In this document: in pieces, positions 10,930 through 21,094 of the stretch | How positions within the stretch are numbered: position 1 is the stretch's first letter | Layout of the letters: every line of letters begins with the position of its first letter | Assembly: GCA_944472135.2 (NCBI GenBank) | Contig: OX235262.1 | Location: forward strand, 68,014,887-68,078,886 | DNA: 64,000 nt | Direction of reading: 5' to 3' | Source of the DNA: Trichobilharzia regenti | Lineage: Eukaryota > Platyhelminthes > Trematoda > Strigeidida > Schistosomatidae | Translations under genes and position numbers: made by a program | Notes under the pieces: generated by a model | The model's input: the letters and a program-made list of their open reading frames with translations, nothing else | What the model was told of the DNA's origin: nothing | Databases searched by the model: none

Positions 10930-12153
10930 ATGAAGATCCCGTGGCCAGCTGCGTTTGAAGAAGGAGACATACGGAGCTTCTTACGTGACTTCGAGGCTGT
11001 TGCTGAGCTGGTGGGTGTCAAGGAGCAGGCGGCGAAGGCAGTTGTCCTGGGGACGCTGTTGAGAGGCCGAGCGAAGGCGGCATATGACAGCGTAGACAGG
11101 TCAAATGGCACAGTGTCTTGGAAGAAATTGGTTGAACGACTAGTGTCCGAGTTCGACAGCGCAACAGACAGACAGCTAGCGATGGAGCAGTTCCGGTCAA
11201 CGAAGCTGGGACCGGATGGAGACCCGCTAGTGTTGGCGGTAAAACTGACGAATCTACTTCGACGCGCGCTTCCCACTTTGGATGAAGAATCAGAAGCGCA
11301 GTTACTGTCTTCCCAATTCATCGAGAGTGTCCCAGACCACATTTCTCAGCGATTAAAACTGGTTAACTCAACGCAGCCGATGGATATTAGTGAGCTGGCG
11401 AAGGTGACCAGACAGCTGCTGAGCACAACGGTAGCCGCTATAGACCAACCGAAACCAAACGAATATGAGCAAAAAATTGAAGCATTGCAGAGGGAAGTGG
11501 CGGCGTTAAAGTTGGCTGATAGAAAAGACCGATGTTTTGAATGCGGGAAGCCGGGACACTGGAGAAGATACTGCCCAGAAAGGCGAAAAAGAAAAAATTT
11601 CAGACGGTATAATACTTGTTCTGTCTCTCGTATGAAACTAGACTTAGTGGGAGCTATTGAGAAAGGCGCTCTGTATTCGAAGTTGCGAGTGAATGATCGA
11701 GAAGTAGTATGTTTGATAGATACAGGAGCGGCCGTGTCGTTAATCGATAAGAATTTATGTAAGAGTGTTAGTCCGTGTTCATTGACAGTACAAACAGTAG
11801 GCGGGCATGTGTTGCGTATAACGGGTAGATCGAACTGTACGGTCGATGTTGGCGGCTGCGAGGTGACGTTTGCTTTCATTGTTGTACCCGAACTACAGAG
11901 AACGATATTAGGAGCGGATTTTCTGCGGGAGATTGGTGCAATAATTGACACGCAAGCGAAAGTTGTGGTCACGAAATACGGGCGTATCAACATGTATGAG
12001 ACCAGCGAGATAGCAGCGGTTAGGCTGTCGGCAGTACAGAATATGGCAGAGTTAGTTAATAAAACGATCTGTTGCTTCGCCCTTGTCTTCTGTTGTTACA
12101 TTTGGTGTCGCTGCCTACCGAAAAATGGAAAGCCTATGCCCTGCTGTTTTTGA
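10930..12153 (+). CDS. Gag-protease polyprotein of the LTR element, fused out of frame order to LTR sequence
   Basis: This is a 407-residue frame starting 24 bases after the LTR. Residues about 1-195 are a capsid-like helical Gag region. Residues 202-215 are a CCHC zinc knuckle (C-X2-C-X4-H-X4-C, CFECGKPGHWRRYC) that would bind RNA. Residues 262-335 are a retropepsin-type aspartic protease with LIDTGAAVS (catalytic D at about 264) and ILGADFL near its end. The natural frame stops being pol-like after NMAELVN: from 12057 the codons are simply read-through of LTR and leader DNA and end at 12153. Reverse transcriptase should follow in an intact relative but is absent. The frame is otherwise free of stops, so Gag and protease could still be made. 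Confidence 0.85.
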   Translation: MKIPWPAAFEEGDIRSFLRDFEAVAELVGVKEQAAKAVVLGTLLRGRAKAAYDSVDRSNGTVSWKKLVERLVSEFDSATDRQLAMEQFRSTKLGPDGDPLVLAVKLTNLLRRALPTLDEESEAQLLSSQFIESVPDHISQRLKLVNSTQPMDISELAKVTRQLLSTTVAAIDQPKPNEYEQKIEALQREVAALKLADRKDRCFECGKPGHWRRYCPERRKRKNFRRYNTCSVSRMKLDLVGAIEKGALYSKLRVNDREVVCLIDTGAAVSLIDKNLCKSVSPCSLTVQTVGGHVLRITGRSNCTVDVGGCEVTFAFIVVPELQRTILGADFLREIGAIIDTQAKVVVTKYGRINMYETSEIAAVRLSAVQNMAELVNKTICCFALVFCCYIWCRCLPKNGKPMPCCF

Positions 12154-12522
12154 TGGAGACATATGGATCTTCGGGCAGGACTTCAAGGCTTCTGCGCAGT
12201 TGAGTGGCGTTCAAGATCTGTCAGCGATGGAGCTGCTACTTGGGACGCTGCTGGGAGGTCGGGTGAAAGCAGCATATGAAAGTGTGATCCGAAGTATGGA
12301 CGAATGTTCGACAGGGTCAGGCAAACAGTTTCCAAAGTGGGAAGGACCACATATGGTCACTTCGAGATGGGATTACGCAGACACAATCGCAATGACGAAC
12401 AATGAGAGGCGCGTGAACGTCAGCGAGCTCCAGAAATGGATACAGCGAGTCAAGCCAACGATGACGCCTGCACCAAGTAGATCAAGCCGACTTCAGTCGC
12501 ACGTATTTGACGGGGCGACGAG
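12057..12522 (+). pseudogene. Second, deleted element copy: LTR tail, leader, gag start joined to pol end
   Basis: Bases 12057-12116 repeat 10863-10922 without a mismatch (LTR end from the AATAAA region through the primer-binding site). They are followed by a second Gag start, MESLCPAVFDGDIW, that is only about half identical to the first Gag (MKIPWPAAFEEGDIR). Shared residues such as LLLGTLL and KAAYESV show homology. Near 12305 the frame switches to FPKWEGPHMV and a proline-rich tail, which resembles the very C-terminus of a Gypsy integrase. Everything between is deleted. The open frame runs 12083-12553 into the 3' LTR. Confidence 0.75.
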
Positions 12523-12805
12523 TGTGGTGAGAGCAGGCCGTGAGAAAATATGAGCAAGGCTGATTCAACAACCAATCACAGCAAAGTTAACGTGGCAAAA
12601 TATGATTCGCAGATAGAGAATTCTATTTGTCGAGGAATCCCGAAACAACCAATCAGAAGCCTGCGTTTGTTTGCCTAACTTCTGATAAACAACCAATCAG
12701 ACGACTGCGCTTGTCTATAATAATGTATGTGAAATATGCACAAATACGTGTTGATTTTAATTAATAAAACGATCTGTTGCTTCGCCCTTGTCTTCTGTTG
12801 TTACA
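12523..12805 (+). repeat. 3' LTR of the chimeric element
   Basis: This 283-bp copy of the 5' LTR differs from it by three clear substitutions and a small change just before AATAAA. A weak G-rich tract (GGGGCGACGAG) precedes it at the expected polypurine-tract position. Confidence 0.92.
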
Positions 12806-12954
12806 CTAATAGCAGTGGTAGTGATAATGGTAATAATAATTAATATTCATGATGACACACATGTCAAACATGAGCAGGATGATGACAACACCAACAATAG
12901 GGAATTTAATTCACCGTCAGTAGTACTTCTGTATAACGAATGAACCTCAAAAAC

Positions 12955-13503
12955 TTTACAGAGACTTCTTAACAAGGCAGGAATAAAAGTGGCTGGTATT
13001 CAAACCCACAAACTCAATTAGGAACAAGCCTTGTCGGTTACAGGATCTTGGGGAACCAATTAAACAAAACAGTTAAGTTTATCTAATACTCTTCAGTGAT
13101 TGTTAGGTCAAATACACAGGTTAAAGTAATCCAGCGGAGTCAGTCAATCAGACTAGCCGAGCATAAAAACCCACCAAAATCTAGATTGGTTGACCCGAAT
13201 AAGATAATGCATCTGGAAAACAGTTCAGTTATTGCACTACATGCAGTTATACACAACCATACAATATGATGGGATAATATGACAACTTTAAAATCTTATG
13301 TAACAGGGTGGAGGAGGAGACTGATAACAGAGGCTTCATTTATCAAACCAACTACAAATACATGTCATAGAAAGGATTCGACGTCTTTCCCGGACATCTG
13401 CAAAATTCTACTACCTCAACCACGAATAAGAAACAATAAAGAAAACAGTAACATGAAAGTTTCGAAGTTGTGTGACGCTAACTGGAATGATTATGAACAA
13501 TAA
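12955..13503 (+). pseudogene. GIY-YIG endonuclease remnant, family A
   Basis: Decayed coding reads NEPQKLYRDFLTRQE in mixed frames, then the late part VTGWRRRLITEASFIKPTTN and CHRKDSTSFPDICKILLP (open frame 13279-13503). These match GRWRERLITESLFIESTPN and CNRNDSSLIPEIWKILLP of the copy at 57490. The YIG motif region is broken by stops. Confidence 0.65.
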
Positions 13504-13525
13504 ATTGTGTTCGAGAAGTCGTCCA
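13483..13525 (+). ncRNA. Decayed hammerhead-like motif, family A PLE copy
   Basis: GGA-ATGATTA-T-GAACA...TGTTC-GAGA-A-GTC. Stem II is again A-T compensated, but GAAA has become GAGA and stem I is lost. Confidence 0.35.
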
Positions 13526-13829
13526 GTAAATAATGATACTTTTTCACTGTGTGACATATCTAATCAACAAATTAGTAAGGAATTACTTTATTTAGTAATA
13601 TTTTCACACCCGTTTGCTTTCTTGCCTCTTGTTCGTGATCACCACCTCTAAATATTTTGATCCATATTGATAAAAATCGTGATCCATGGCCTTTAATGAC
13701 CAGTATGTATGAAAAGCACGTATGTGAACAGAGTTCTTATGCTGCACAGATCCACTGCACGTTTCACTAGCTAACGAGAAATCTGATGGTTTGAACTGAT
13801 TAGACTTTCACAGATGAATCAAATCGGGT

Positions 13830-13975
13830 ACACTACTGATAAGTGTGGCGGCTGATGAGCGAAACGGTCGTCGAGTGTTTAAATCACCTTGCTCTGGCTA
13901 GCAGTTACTGCAGACTGATATGAGTGGTATATAACTACTCATCTCAGTCAATCAGTAGCATATGGTTTCTTCAAA
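13830..13975 (+). repeat. Repeat S5 with a minimal hammerhead-like core
   Basis: GGCTGATGAGCGAAACGGTC at 13853-13872 has CTGATGA and GAAAC two bases apart. The rest (ACTGATATGAGTGGTATA) recurs at 4050-4190 (+), 6320-6445 (-) and 56505-56570 (-). No stem I partner is visible. Confidence 0.5.
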
Positions 13976-14859
13976 ATTGATAAAGAGAACTAATCATTTT
14001 AAAGTCTCATTTCTCAAAAAACTTATGTGGTACAAATTAATCAAGAATTATTTTAGAAGTAATTTTGTGATATAAGCATAACCGACAGAAATCAGTGACG
14101 AATATTCTTGATCCGTGTTAATCTGTTTACATTTGTCTGTGTCGCATATTTGGGGGAGTTTTGTTTTAGCTAAAATTTCAAACTATCCTAAAGACATTTC
14201 TTGAAAAAATAAAGAAAAATATCAGAGTCTCTCTCTCACATTCATAAATTCACATTCAACCAATTTTATGCTAAATAAACAAACAAACAAACGCAATTTT
14301 GTTTACATATACCCTGGAGAATAAACTTTGATGATTTAAACATTTTCCTATATTCAATGTTTTATGTGTTGAAAGTGAATAATTGAAACAATTTAACGGG
14401 AAGGAACATTTTAGTGTTTTTCGACACAAATGTTGGAATGGTTAAATTCTAAATCTAATGAATTCTATTTCCATTATTCATTCAAAGCTTTTGAAAGTTT
14501 TTATTTTTAAAAGTGAAGATTATTTCTGATTCTATAATCCAGATGTTCTAAGTAGGATTATCCTCTGATGAAGTCATACTTTCAAAGAATAATGTCAAAC
14601 GGGAGAATTCCACCGAAACTAAATGAAGTAAACCGCAGGTGTAGTGCTAAATAGTTGAGAAGTTAAGATGTTTAAAGTTGGATATGCATACACCTGTCAC
14701 CTGCCTCTGTCAACTCGTCAAAATTAAAATTATACTTGAACAAGCCCGTAAAACATGTAAATTTGCGTGGTACAATAGCAGAACCCGGTTTTTTAATGTC
14801 GAAGTTATGGAAATCAAAATATTTTGTAATATGCAGGTCTGAAGGGATTTACTTGATCT

Positions 14860-15005
14860 CTGCTAAGGTCACGAGCTGACATCATTTCTAGAACTACTGA
14901 AAATTAGGAAGCACTCGTAAGACTCTTCAGCAGTACGCACCCGTGATTACACCAGGGTATGAAAACAGTGTCTTTGGGCTACAAGGTGGACCCTGCAAAT
15001 CAACC
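14860..15005 (-). mobile_element. SINE S1 fragment, reverse
   Basis: GAGCTGACATCATTTCTAG and CAGTACGCACCCGTGATTAC in reverse orientation; decayed. Confidence 0.55.
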
Positions 15006-15049
15006 CTTGAAAACTAATATACCGCTTACTTATAATGAGATGAAACTAT

Positions 15050-15295
15050 TGAAATTCTAGTGAGAAGTCTTGACCAGTAAGGTCAGTCAAGATGTGAAGG
15101 TGACATTGGGTGCCGGGAGGGAGCATAGTATATCGCGAACAGGCATCGGATTCCGTCCCAGTGGCTGAATGGTCAACGGTCTTACCATGTAGCCTGAAGA
15201 TCCCGGTTTTGATCTACAGAGAAATCACAGGTACGTAACAGCTATTCAGTACTCCCCGGTTTCCAGTTCATGATCCAAGTTTAAGTTGAAGTAAC
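15050..15295 (+). mobile_element. SINE S1 fragment, forward
   Basis: AGTGAGAAGTCTTGACCAG, GTCCCAGTGGCTGAATGGTC and CAGTACTCCCCGGTTTCC. It lies head to head with the copy at 14860. Confidence 0.6.
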
Positions 15296-16375
15296 TATTA
15301 ATGCAACGATATTAGTAAACAAGATTGATAAATCTATACCGAATCGGAGACGTTGAATATTTCGGACAAAAACTCACACTTTCATTAGTTTATGAAGCAC
15401 ACATTAGTACATATTTGTAAACTATGCTGACTCATTTTATTCGTAAATATAACCTGTGAAAATAAGCGGAGGTTGGTTGACTAAAACACTTTTATGGCAT
15501 TTATGTGGGTTAATTTTATCCTGTAAGTATCTATGCGAATAATCCCACACATTCATTAAATTTCTTCTTAAAGTTTATTTTTACACATTTTTGTTGATTG
15601 AAAACAAGAGTTTCACTAAATGTCACGTCATACTGTTCTGTCACATTAATGGAATCAAAAAAGCTCAGAGTTAAAGTGATTTCAACCCCAGGGTATACTT
15701 TATCTTAAAACGAATATGGCCATGATAAAATATTAAACAAACCCCTTATAATGGTGATCTCCGAGTGTTTAAGTCTTTAGAAAGCTAAATCTTTTGCAGA
15801 TAAACTACTTCAACTTAGTAAAAAACTGTGAATCTCGGATTCACTGTTTACACTAACTGTAGATGTATACTTTTAATTTAAACTTAAGTGTTTCTGAAGA
15901 CATCTATCGTCTGTCGAGATGTATGTGTTTGGAGAGCTGTGCAGATGCATCTACTTGTGAATAACTTGTCTGATGTTTTGTGTTATACTTCATCTACAGA
16001 AACTAACTAACAGAAAAGATCCAGTAATCTTAATTTAACAATCATCGCTGGTATCTTCATCTTGTGCTTATTTAACTCTAAGACCTCCAGTTAAGCTGAC
16101 TAAGACTTCACCACTGACACTATCAGTCTCTAGATATTCTTCATGCATTTTCACTAAACTCTGACTAAAATTTATTCTTCTGTAAATAAGGCATTATTTG
16201 TAAGCTGACAGAAAGGTACTTTAATCGGTTATGAAACTGATGGATAAGAACCATAAGACAAAGATCTTTGTTCCATATGAACAATGATCGCGAAATGATA
16301 GATGACGAAGATAGGTCTACTCCAATTTCGTGAAATTAGTGAAATTAAACTTATTTATTATTACATTATTATATG

Positions 16376-16585
16376 CCTTTCCTTCAAGCTTCAGATTTGG
16401 AGTTTCAGTAACAGTGGTGTTTTTACAGGAGGGGATTGCTAGACTCATGCCCATTTTTCCCTCTATGTTGGGTTTACAAACGGCTAGAAAGTGAGTGTAA
16501 AGGTATTCGCCGACCGGGAATCGAACACTCGAACCACGTGCATGACTGACGATCATTCTACCGCTAAGACACTGAAATAAAACTT
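16376..16585 (-). mobile_element. SINE S2, reverse
   Basis: Reverse: CTTAGCGGTAGAATGATCGT, GTGTTCGATTCCCGGTCGGC, GAGGGAAAAATGGGCATGAG, ACTGTTACTGAAACTCC. The head, body and tail are in order. Confidence 0.7.
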
Positions 16586-17175
16586 CAACTAGCATTGGTT
16601 TTTATCTTTTTATTCGCTTTATTTTGGAAAAATATACTGTGAAGTATAGCAGGTAATAAAAAATGAAACCTATCCGGGCGACTTCAAATCCGTATACAAT
16701 TATTAGACGCCATAACTATTATTCTAAGTCTAAATTGTTTTTTTATCTTGCAGTTACAATTTACATTTTCCAACTATAAAAACTTAAAAGCAACTAGATG
16801 CCAGAAATGATAATTCTATTTGCTAAATAAATTCAGCACTAATTATATTAATTGTATTCCAATCGCCTATTTAATTCTTAAATGTGTGGGCTGTAGTTTA
16901 GTGCCACATAAAAATGGTTGCCGTATACCGCTGGAGTGATATAAATGATGAGTAAATGTTTGTTTTATGATTTTGGTATTAACTAGTATTTAACTCATAT
17001 AAATAACTGAACCTACATGGGATGGGATGTTTGGGGAACATGTTGTGCAAACAAAGTCATGAACTTTCAAACTGACCGCTATTATCTGACACTGGATTTG
17101 ACTGGAAAAATGTTAGGAGTAGTCAGTTCAAAATATTTTCAAGTATTGGTTTTGTAAAGAATCTTGTTTGATTGG

Positions 17176-17430
17176 TTGCAGGATTTCATCATGAGCTGAC
17201 ATCAGTTAGACAACCATCGGGAAATCAGCTTCCGAATGCTGTGCAGCCAGCTGTTTTGTCCTAGTTTGAGACCCTTCAAAGTAAACACCCAGGACCTTCT
17301 GGTTACTAGGTCAGCGAGCTCGTAGACCATTAAGCCACTGGGACCCAATCCAACGGCCCATATATTCTTACTTCTGCTAATTCATCACATAGCGCGATCA
17401 ATTCGCAATGTCTTCTCATGGGAGGCTTTG
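17176..17430 (-). mobile_element. SINE S1, left arm of a palindromic pair
   Basis: GCAGGATTTCATCATGAGC through GCCACTGGGACCC; shares the private CAGCTGGCTG variant (reverse: CAGCCAGCTG) with the right arm. Confidence 0.75.
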
Positions 17431-17740
17431 ACCAGTAGGGCACAGCAGGTCAAAGATTGGATAGTCACTCACCGACGAGGACATTGAGAATTGATCGCCC
17501 TATGTCATGAACTGACAGAAGTTAGAATTCATGGGCCGCTGGGTCAGGTCCCAGTGGCTTAATGATCTACGAGCTAGCTCGCCTTGTAACTAGAAGGCCT
17601 GGGTTCGAACCCAGGTGCGGATGCGTACTGATGAAGAGTCCGAAACCAGGACAAAACAGCTGGCTGTCCAATACTTTGAAGCTGGTTTTCCTTTGGCTCT
17701 CTAAGTGATGTCCACTCATGATGAAATCCTCCAAACAATC
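17418..17740 (+). mobile_element. SINE S1, right arm of a palindromic pair
   Basis: Full order: GACCAGTAGGGCACAGCAGG, GTCCCAGTGGCTTAATGATC, CTGGGTTCGAACCCAGGTGC, AACAGCTGGCTGTCC, ATGATGAAATCCTCC. Confidence 0.78.
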
Positions 17741-18809
17741 AAACAAAAATCAAAATATGATACTAACTCATGAAGTATTTCATTGTTGGTTTGAGCCACA
17801 TAAGAAGATGTAGATCGCCTTGCTGGGGTCCTCAATGCGTCCGTTCTTCATAGTCTTTCAGGATCTCTTTTGCTACTTTTCCTTATATATGGCTTATAAA
17901 GTGCCGCACATTTTGTGTACGTTAAATACTCATTCAGTCATATTGTGTGACTTATCCCAACTGAATAACATTTTTTCTTTTATCACTGTCATATTTTTAA
18001 ACTATAATTAGAAGCACTTTTCGTGCAGATAAGTTATTTAATTTGTTTTGTTTGCAAACTCTTTGAGTTATTTCTGATATTTTTTGAGTAGTTATTTATT
18101 GTGAGGAAATTCAACTAATATTTTTGAAGTTTGCTGACTCAGTAACTGAGGGGAGAGAGAAAGTTACAAATTCAGTGATTTTTTGTATTCAGAATAGCTA
18201 CAAATTCAGCGACACGATATGGCGTAATAATTTATCCGAGTAATGTACTCAAAACGATTGAAACAATAAATATTCCGTGATAAACTCAGAAATAATGGGA
18301 ACATCCTATGGAAAATAAACACAGCGAAAAAGAACAGCAGTATGCGGTGCGATCCACTGTTTGTTTTTGGAAATAACCATAAAAGTAGTCAAAAAATGGA
18401 ATTACTTTCCTATTCAGTTATCCATTTAAAATGAATGTTTAAAATCTCAGTAGAGTATCAGTCAGTCGTAAACAGACTTATAAGAAGACTTCTAACTCAT
18501 TTTTATTCCATCTATCCCTGTCAGCATAATTTTGTTATTTTAGAATTTATATATTGTGCCTATTTGTATTCTATTTCGAGTGAGTATTGAAAAATAAAAA
18601 TGAAAATTAGAATTTTCCGATAATTAAAACCATAAAAAAGGCATGAAAGGAAGAAGTGAAGAAATTAGGGTGCATGAAGACAACTTACTGAATGATGAGT
18701 AAGGTAGATACTAATTAGACTCAATTTGGATTCATTTTACTTTACTCCCGAGAACAAAACAGTAGTTATGAGTAACATGAACTAAATTTCGGTGTTTGTG
18801 TGGATGTCA

Positions 18810-19036
18810 GTGCGTTGGTGGCACAGCGGTAGAATGCTCTCCAACTGCGCAGGCGGTCTGGGGTTCTATCCCCAGCCGACGCACTTCTTTACCTCGATGT
18901 GCCAGTAGTAAGACTGATAAAGAGGGAAGGTTGGGCATAAGGCTAGCAATCCCATCCCGTAAAAACAAACACTACTGCTACCGAAACTTTAAATCCCTAG
19001 TTTAAACCCCTACTTTCCACTTGGAACATAAAGGAT
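18810..19036 (+). mobile_element. SINE S2, best copy
   Basis: GTGCGTTGGTGGCACAGCGG and TAGAATGCTC (box A), GGGGTTCTATCCCC (box B) and the closing CCGACGCAC form a tRNA-like head that resembles tRNA-Gly. The body GAGGGAAGGTTGGGCATAAG, GCTAGCAATCCCATCCCG, and the 3' end CCACTTGGAACATAAAGG follow. Confidence 0.8.
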
Positions 19037-19289
19037 TGTAAGTGTTAGTGTGAGCAAAACAATTGTGAACTATTCATGCTGCTGAGTTTGTAAAAACTCG
19101 ATTCACTTCATGGGCGCTTTTATTTATTAATTCTCTTAGTGATTTCGATTAATGTTGATATCTACTCAGTATTGTTGAATGAAACGAGTAATTTGCAAAG
19201 AAAATGCATGACGTTTGTGATTGGATCAAATTTACGAAGTACAGCTGCTGTGCAGTAATAAACTGCTTACACTGATCAGAAATAAAGCT

Positions 19290-19405
19290 TAAGAATGGCC
19301 ATGAACTGACTTTAGTCAGAGTTATTAGACAGCTGCCTCGACCTGTTTCGGGCTCTTCAGTGGTATGAACTCATGAACTCACCAGGGGTTGACCTCATAA
19401 GTTTC
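19290..19405 (-). mobile_element. SINE S1 scrap
   Basis: CATGAACTGACTTTAGTCAG and CTGTTTCGGGCTCTTCAGTG; 3' part only. Confidence 0.45.
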
Positions 19406-20469
19406 ACAAAATTCTCTAGAAGATTACTTGTTATCCTAAGCTGTTTTAAAATAGTATGAATGGTAATTTTATCATATCTCAAGTAACTGAGCAGTCTCTT
19501 CTCTCTCTTAAACCCTATGATATTTTCTTATGAACGCTCTAAAGTCTCCTTTATAGGTGTGAAATTTATTTATTTTCATTTGGACTAAATATAGTTTATA
19601 TTGGTGATAATTATTAATTATAATTAATTGATTTTTTATGATTAATTGCTATTTTCTTTTACACTTCAGTTATCGTTGGTTATAATCACCGCAGTAATCC
19701 TAACCACTGGACACCCTTGAAGGAAAGTCATCTCCTGTGGGAAAATAATATATTCAAAAACAAAATTACCCATAAATATACTTCTAATATTTGAAGTACT
19801 TAATCAATAACTGACTGTAAAATCCTCAAAGATGTGATATTTAATTGCTTTGTTTTTGTAAAAACGTCTTGAGAAATTTAAAACGTCATTATTTTCAAAG
19901 TTAGTTAATTTCTCAAGAGTTTTTTCCAATCTGACAAAGCGCCAGTTAGAGATTGTTTTGGTTTATTTTTTTGGGAGGGGTTATGGGATATTCGTATTGA
20001 TTCTTCTACATTTAAGATGAACTAAACGGTTAGTCAGCTGCTGAGTTTAACTAGTGCCTAAAGTTACTTAAGCTGGATAACAGTATCAATGGCTGTTTAT
20101 TGATAACGTAAACCTTCAACTATGACGTAATGAATTAGTGAATAGCAAAGAATGCAAATAAAAGAATCATTGAAAATTATGTAGACTAACCAGAATTAAA
20201 ATCAAATTCTTAAATGAAGGCAGGTTAAACGGAAAAGGGACAGTGAAAATCTGTTTATATCCCAACACGAAATCCCATGAAACGTCCAGCTAGTAATTAA
20301 AACTTTTTTAAATATACAGCGTGAAAAACTATAAAGTTCCTTAATATTCAAGTTTGGATATTAGTGCAGAGTGCTAGGTGTTACTAGTATGCTTGAAGCT
20401 GGAATTTCCAATCTATTGCCATTTGTGTAAGCAACACATATTTGCAACTTCCCTTCTCCGAAATCAGTG

Positions 20470-20945
20470 GTGAAATCCATTGTGCTTAGCATAGGAAGCA
20501 GGGTTCGGATTTTCAAAATTAATACAAAGTGATTTCTTCCATGTGGTTCATAAACTTGGGGCGGAAATCACTAAGAGCCCTTATAACGGCCTGTTGTGAT
20601 GTTTTGTCAACAGATTCCTTCTCTCCATACTGCAGATTAGGTGGCCAGCCAGAAGAAATAAGAAACTTTGACAGCAAACGAACTGAGAAATTATTGCCTA
20701 TCCAATATGCCAAAAACAATGTAGACGGACTGGACATATGATGAGGAGATGGTTGAGCGATATCACTCGTCAAGTTTTCAAATGGGAAACAACGAGTTGA
20801 CCGTCCGACGGTGACATAGAGGAGATCTTATGATCAGGAGATGAGAATATATTGGCAGTCATTGAGCAAGATAAGAAGGACTGCAAAGAACAGGATTAAA
20901 TGACTATGTGCAGTTGAATCCCCATGTTACACTAGAAACCTAGAG
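20470..20945 (+). mobile_element. Degenerate RTE 3' tail
   Basis: A reading-frame remnant RTGHMMRRWLSDITRQVFKW corresponds to the RTE segment W.GHTLR....ITRQAL.W. It is followed by GCAGTTGAATCCCCATGTT and ACACTAGAAACC, the usual RTE 3' terminus. Confidence 0.65.
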
Positions 20946-21094
20946 AGATGTAGTAACTATTTAATTAAGGACTCTTCTTCTTTGACCTTGTGGTGTTTTT
21001 GCCAGCTTTTAGTTTTACCGTCTCAACAAACTGTATTTAGCTAGCTTTATTTTATAGAAATGATCCTCTGTAACTTAAGGTCGGTTTTACCTTC

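Larger units (their letters stand above)
10625..12805 (+). mobile_element. Short chimeric Gypsy-like LTR retrotransposon (non-autonomous)
   Basis: The element has two near-identical LTRs (10625-10906 and 12523-12805, about five differences), TG...CA ends and a perfect CTAA target duplication (10621-10624, 12806-12809). The 1.6-kb internal region holds a gag-protease frame, then an abrupt switch at 12057 to a second LTR-tail/leader/gag-start module, then a jump near 12305 to what looks like the C-terminal end of pol. Reverse transcriptase, RNase H and most of the integrase are missing, so the element cannot move by itself. The near-identical LTRs indicate recent insertion with help from an autonomous relative. 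It inserted into a Penelope-like element. Gypsy-like schistosome families such as Boudicca or Saci are candidate relatives; I cannot decide which. Confidence 0.9.
10030..13560 (+). mobile_element. Penelope-like element, family A, split by the LTR element
   Basis: The left half (about 10030-10620) holds a decayed RT; the right half (12810-13560) holds the GIY-YIG region and terminal sequence. A serine/asparagine linker reading (GSDNGNN, 12815-12850) continues across the insertion, and the CTAA duplication marks the site. There are numerous stops and frameshifts. Confidence 0.75.
13976..17175. other. Unique-looking AT-rich DNA around SINEs
   Basis: Contains the S1 pair at 14860-15295 and S2 at 16376; an ACAA tetranucleotide run at 14273-14292; otherwise nothing recognised. 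Confidence 0.5.
17741..20469. other. AT-rich DNA around SINEs
   Basis: Holds S2 at 18810 and an S1 scrap at 19290. The rest is without recognised genes or repeats. Confidence 0.5.

Noticed and set aside
10902..11993. Long - strand open frames opposite gag-protease
   Set aside because: Shadows of the GC-richer gag-protease coding sequence; no independent features.
18810..18884. tRNA gene (Gly-like cloverleaf)
   Set aside because: The same tRNA-like head occurs with the same downstream body at many places, so it is a SINE head and not a functional tRNA.
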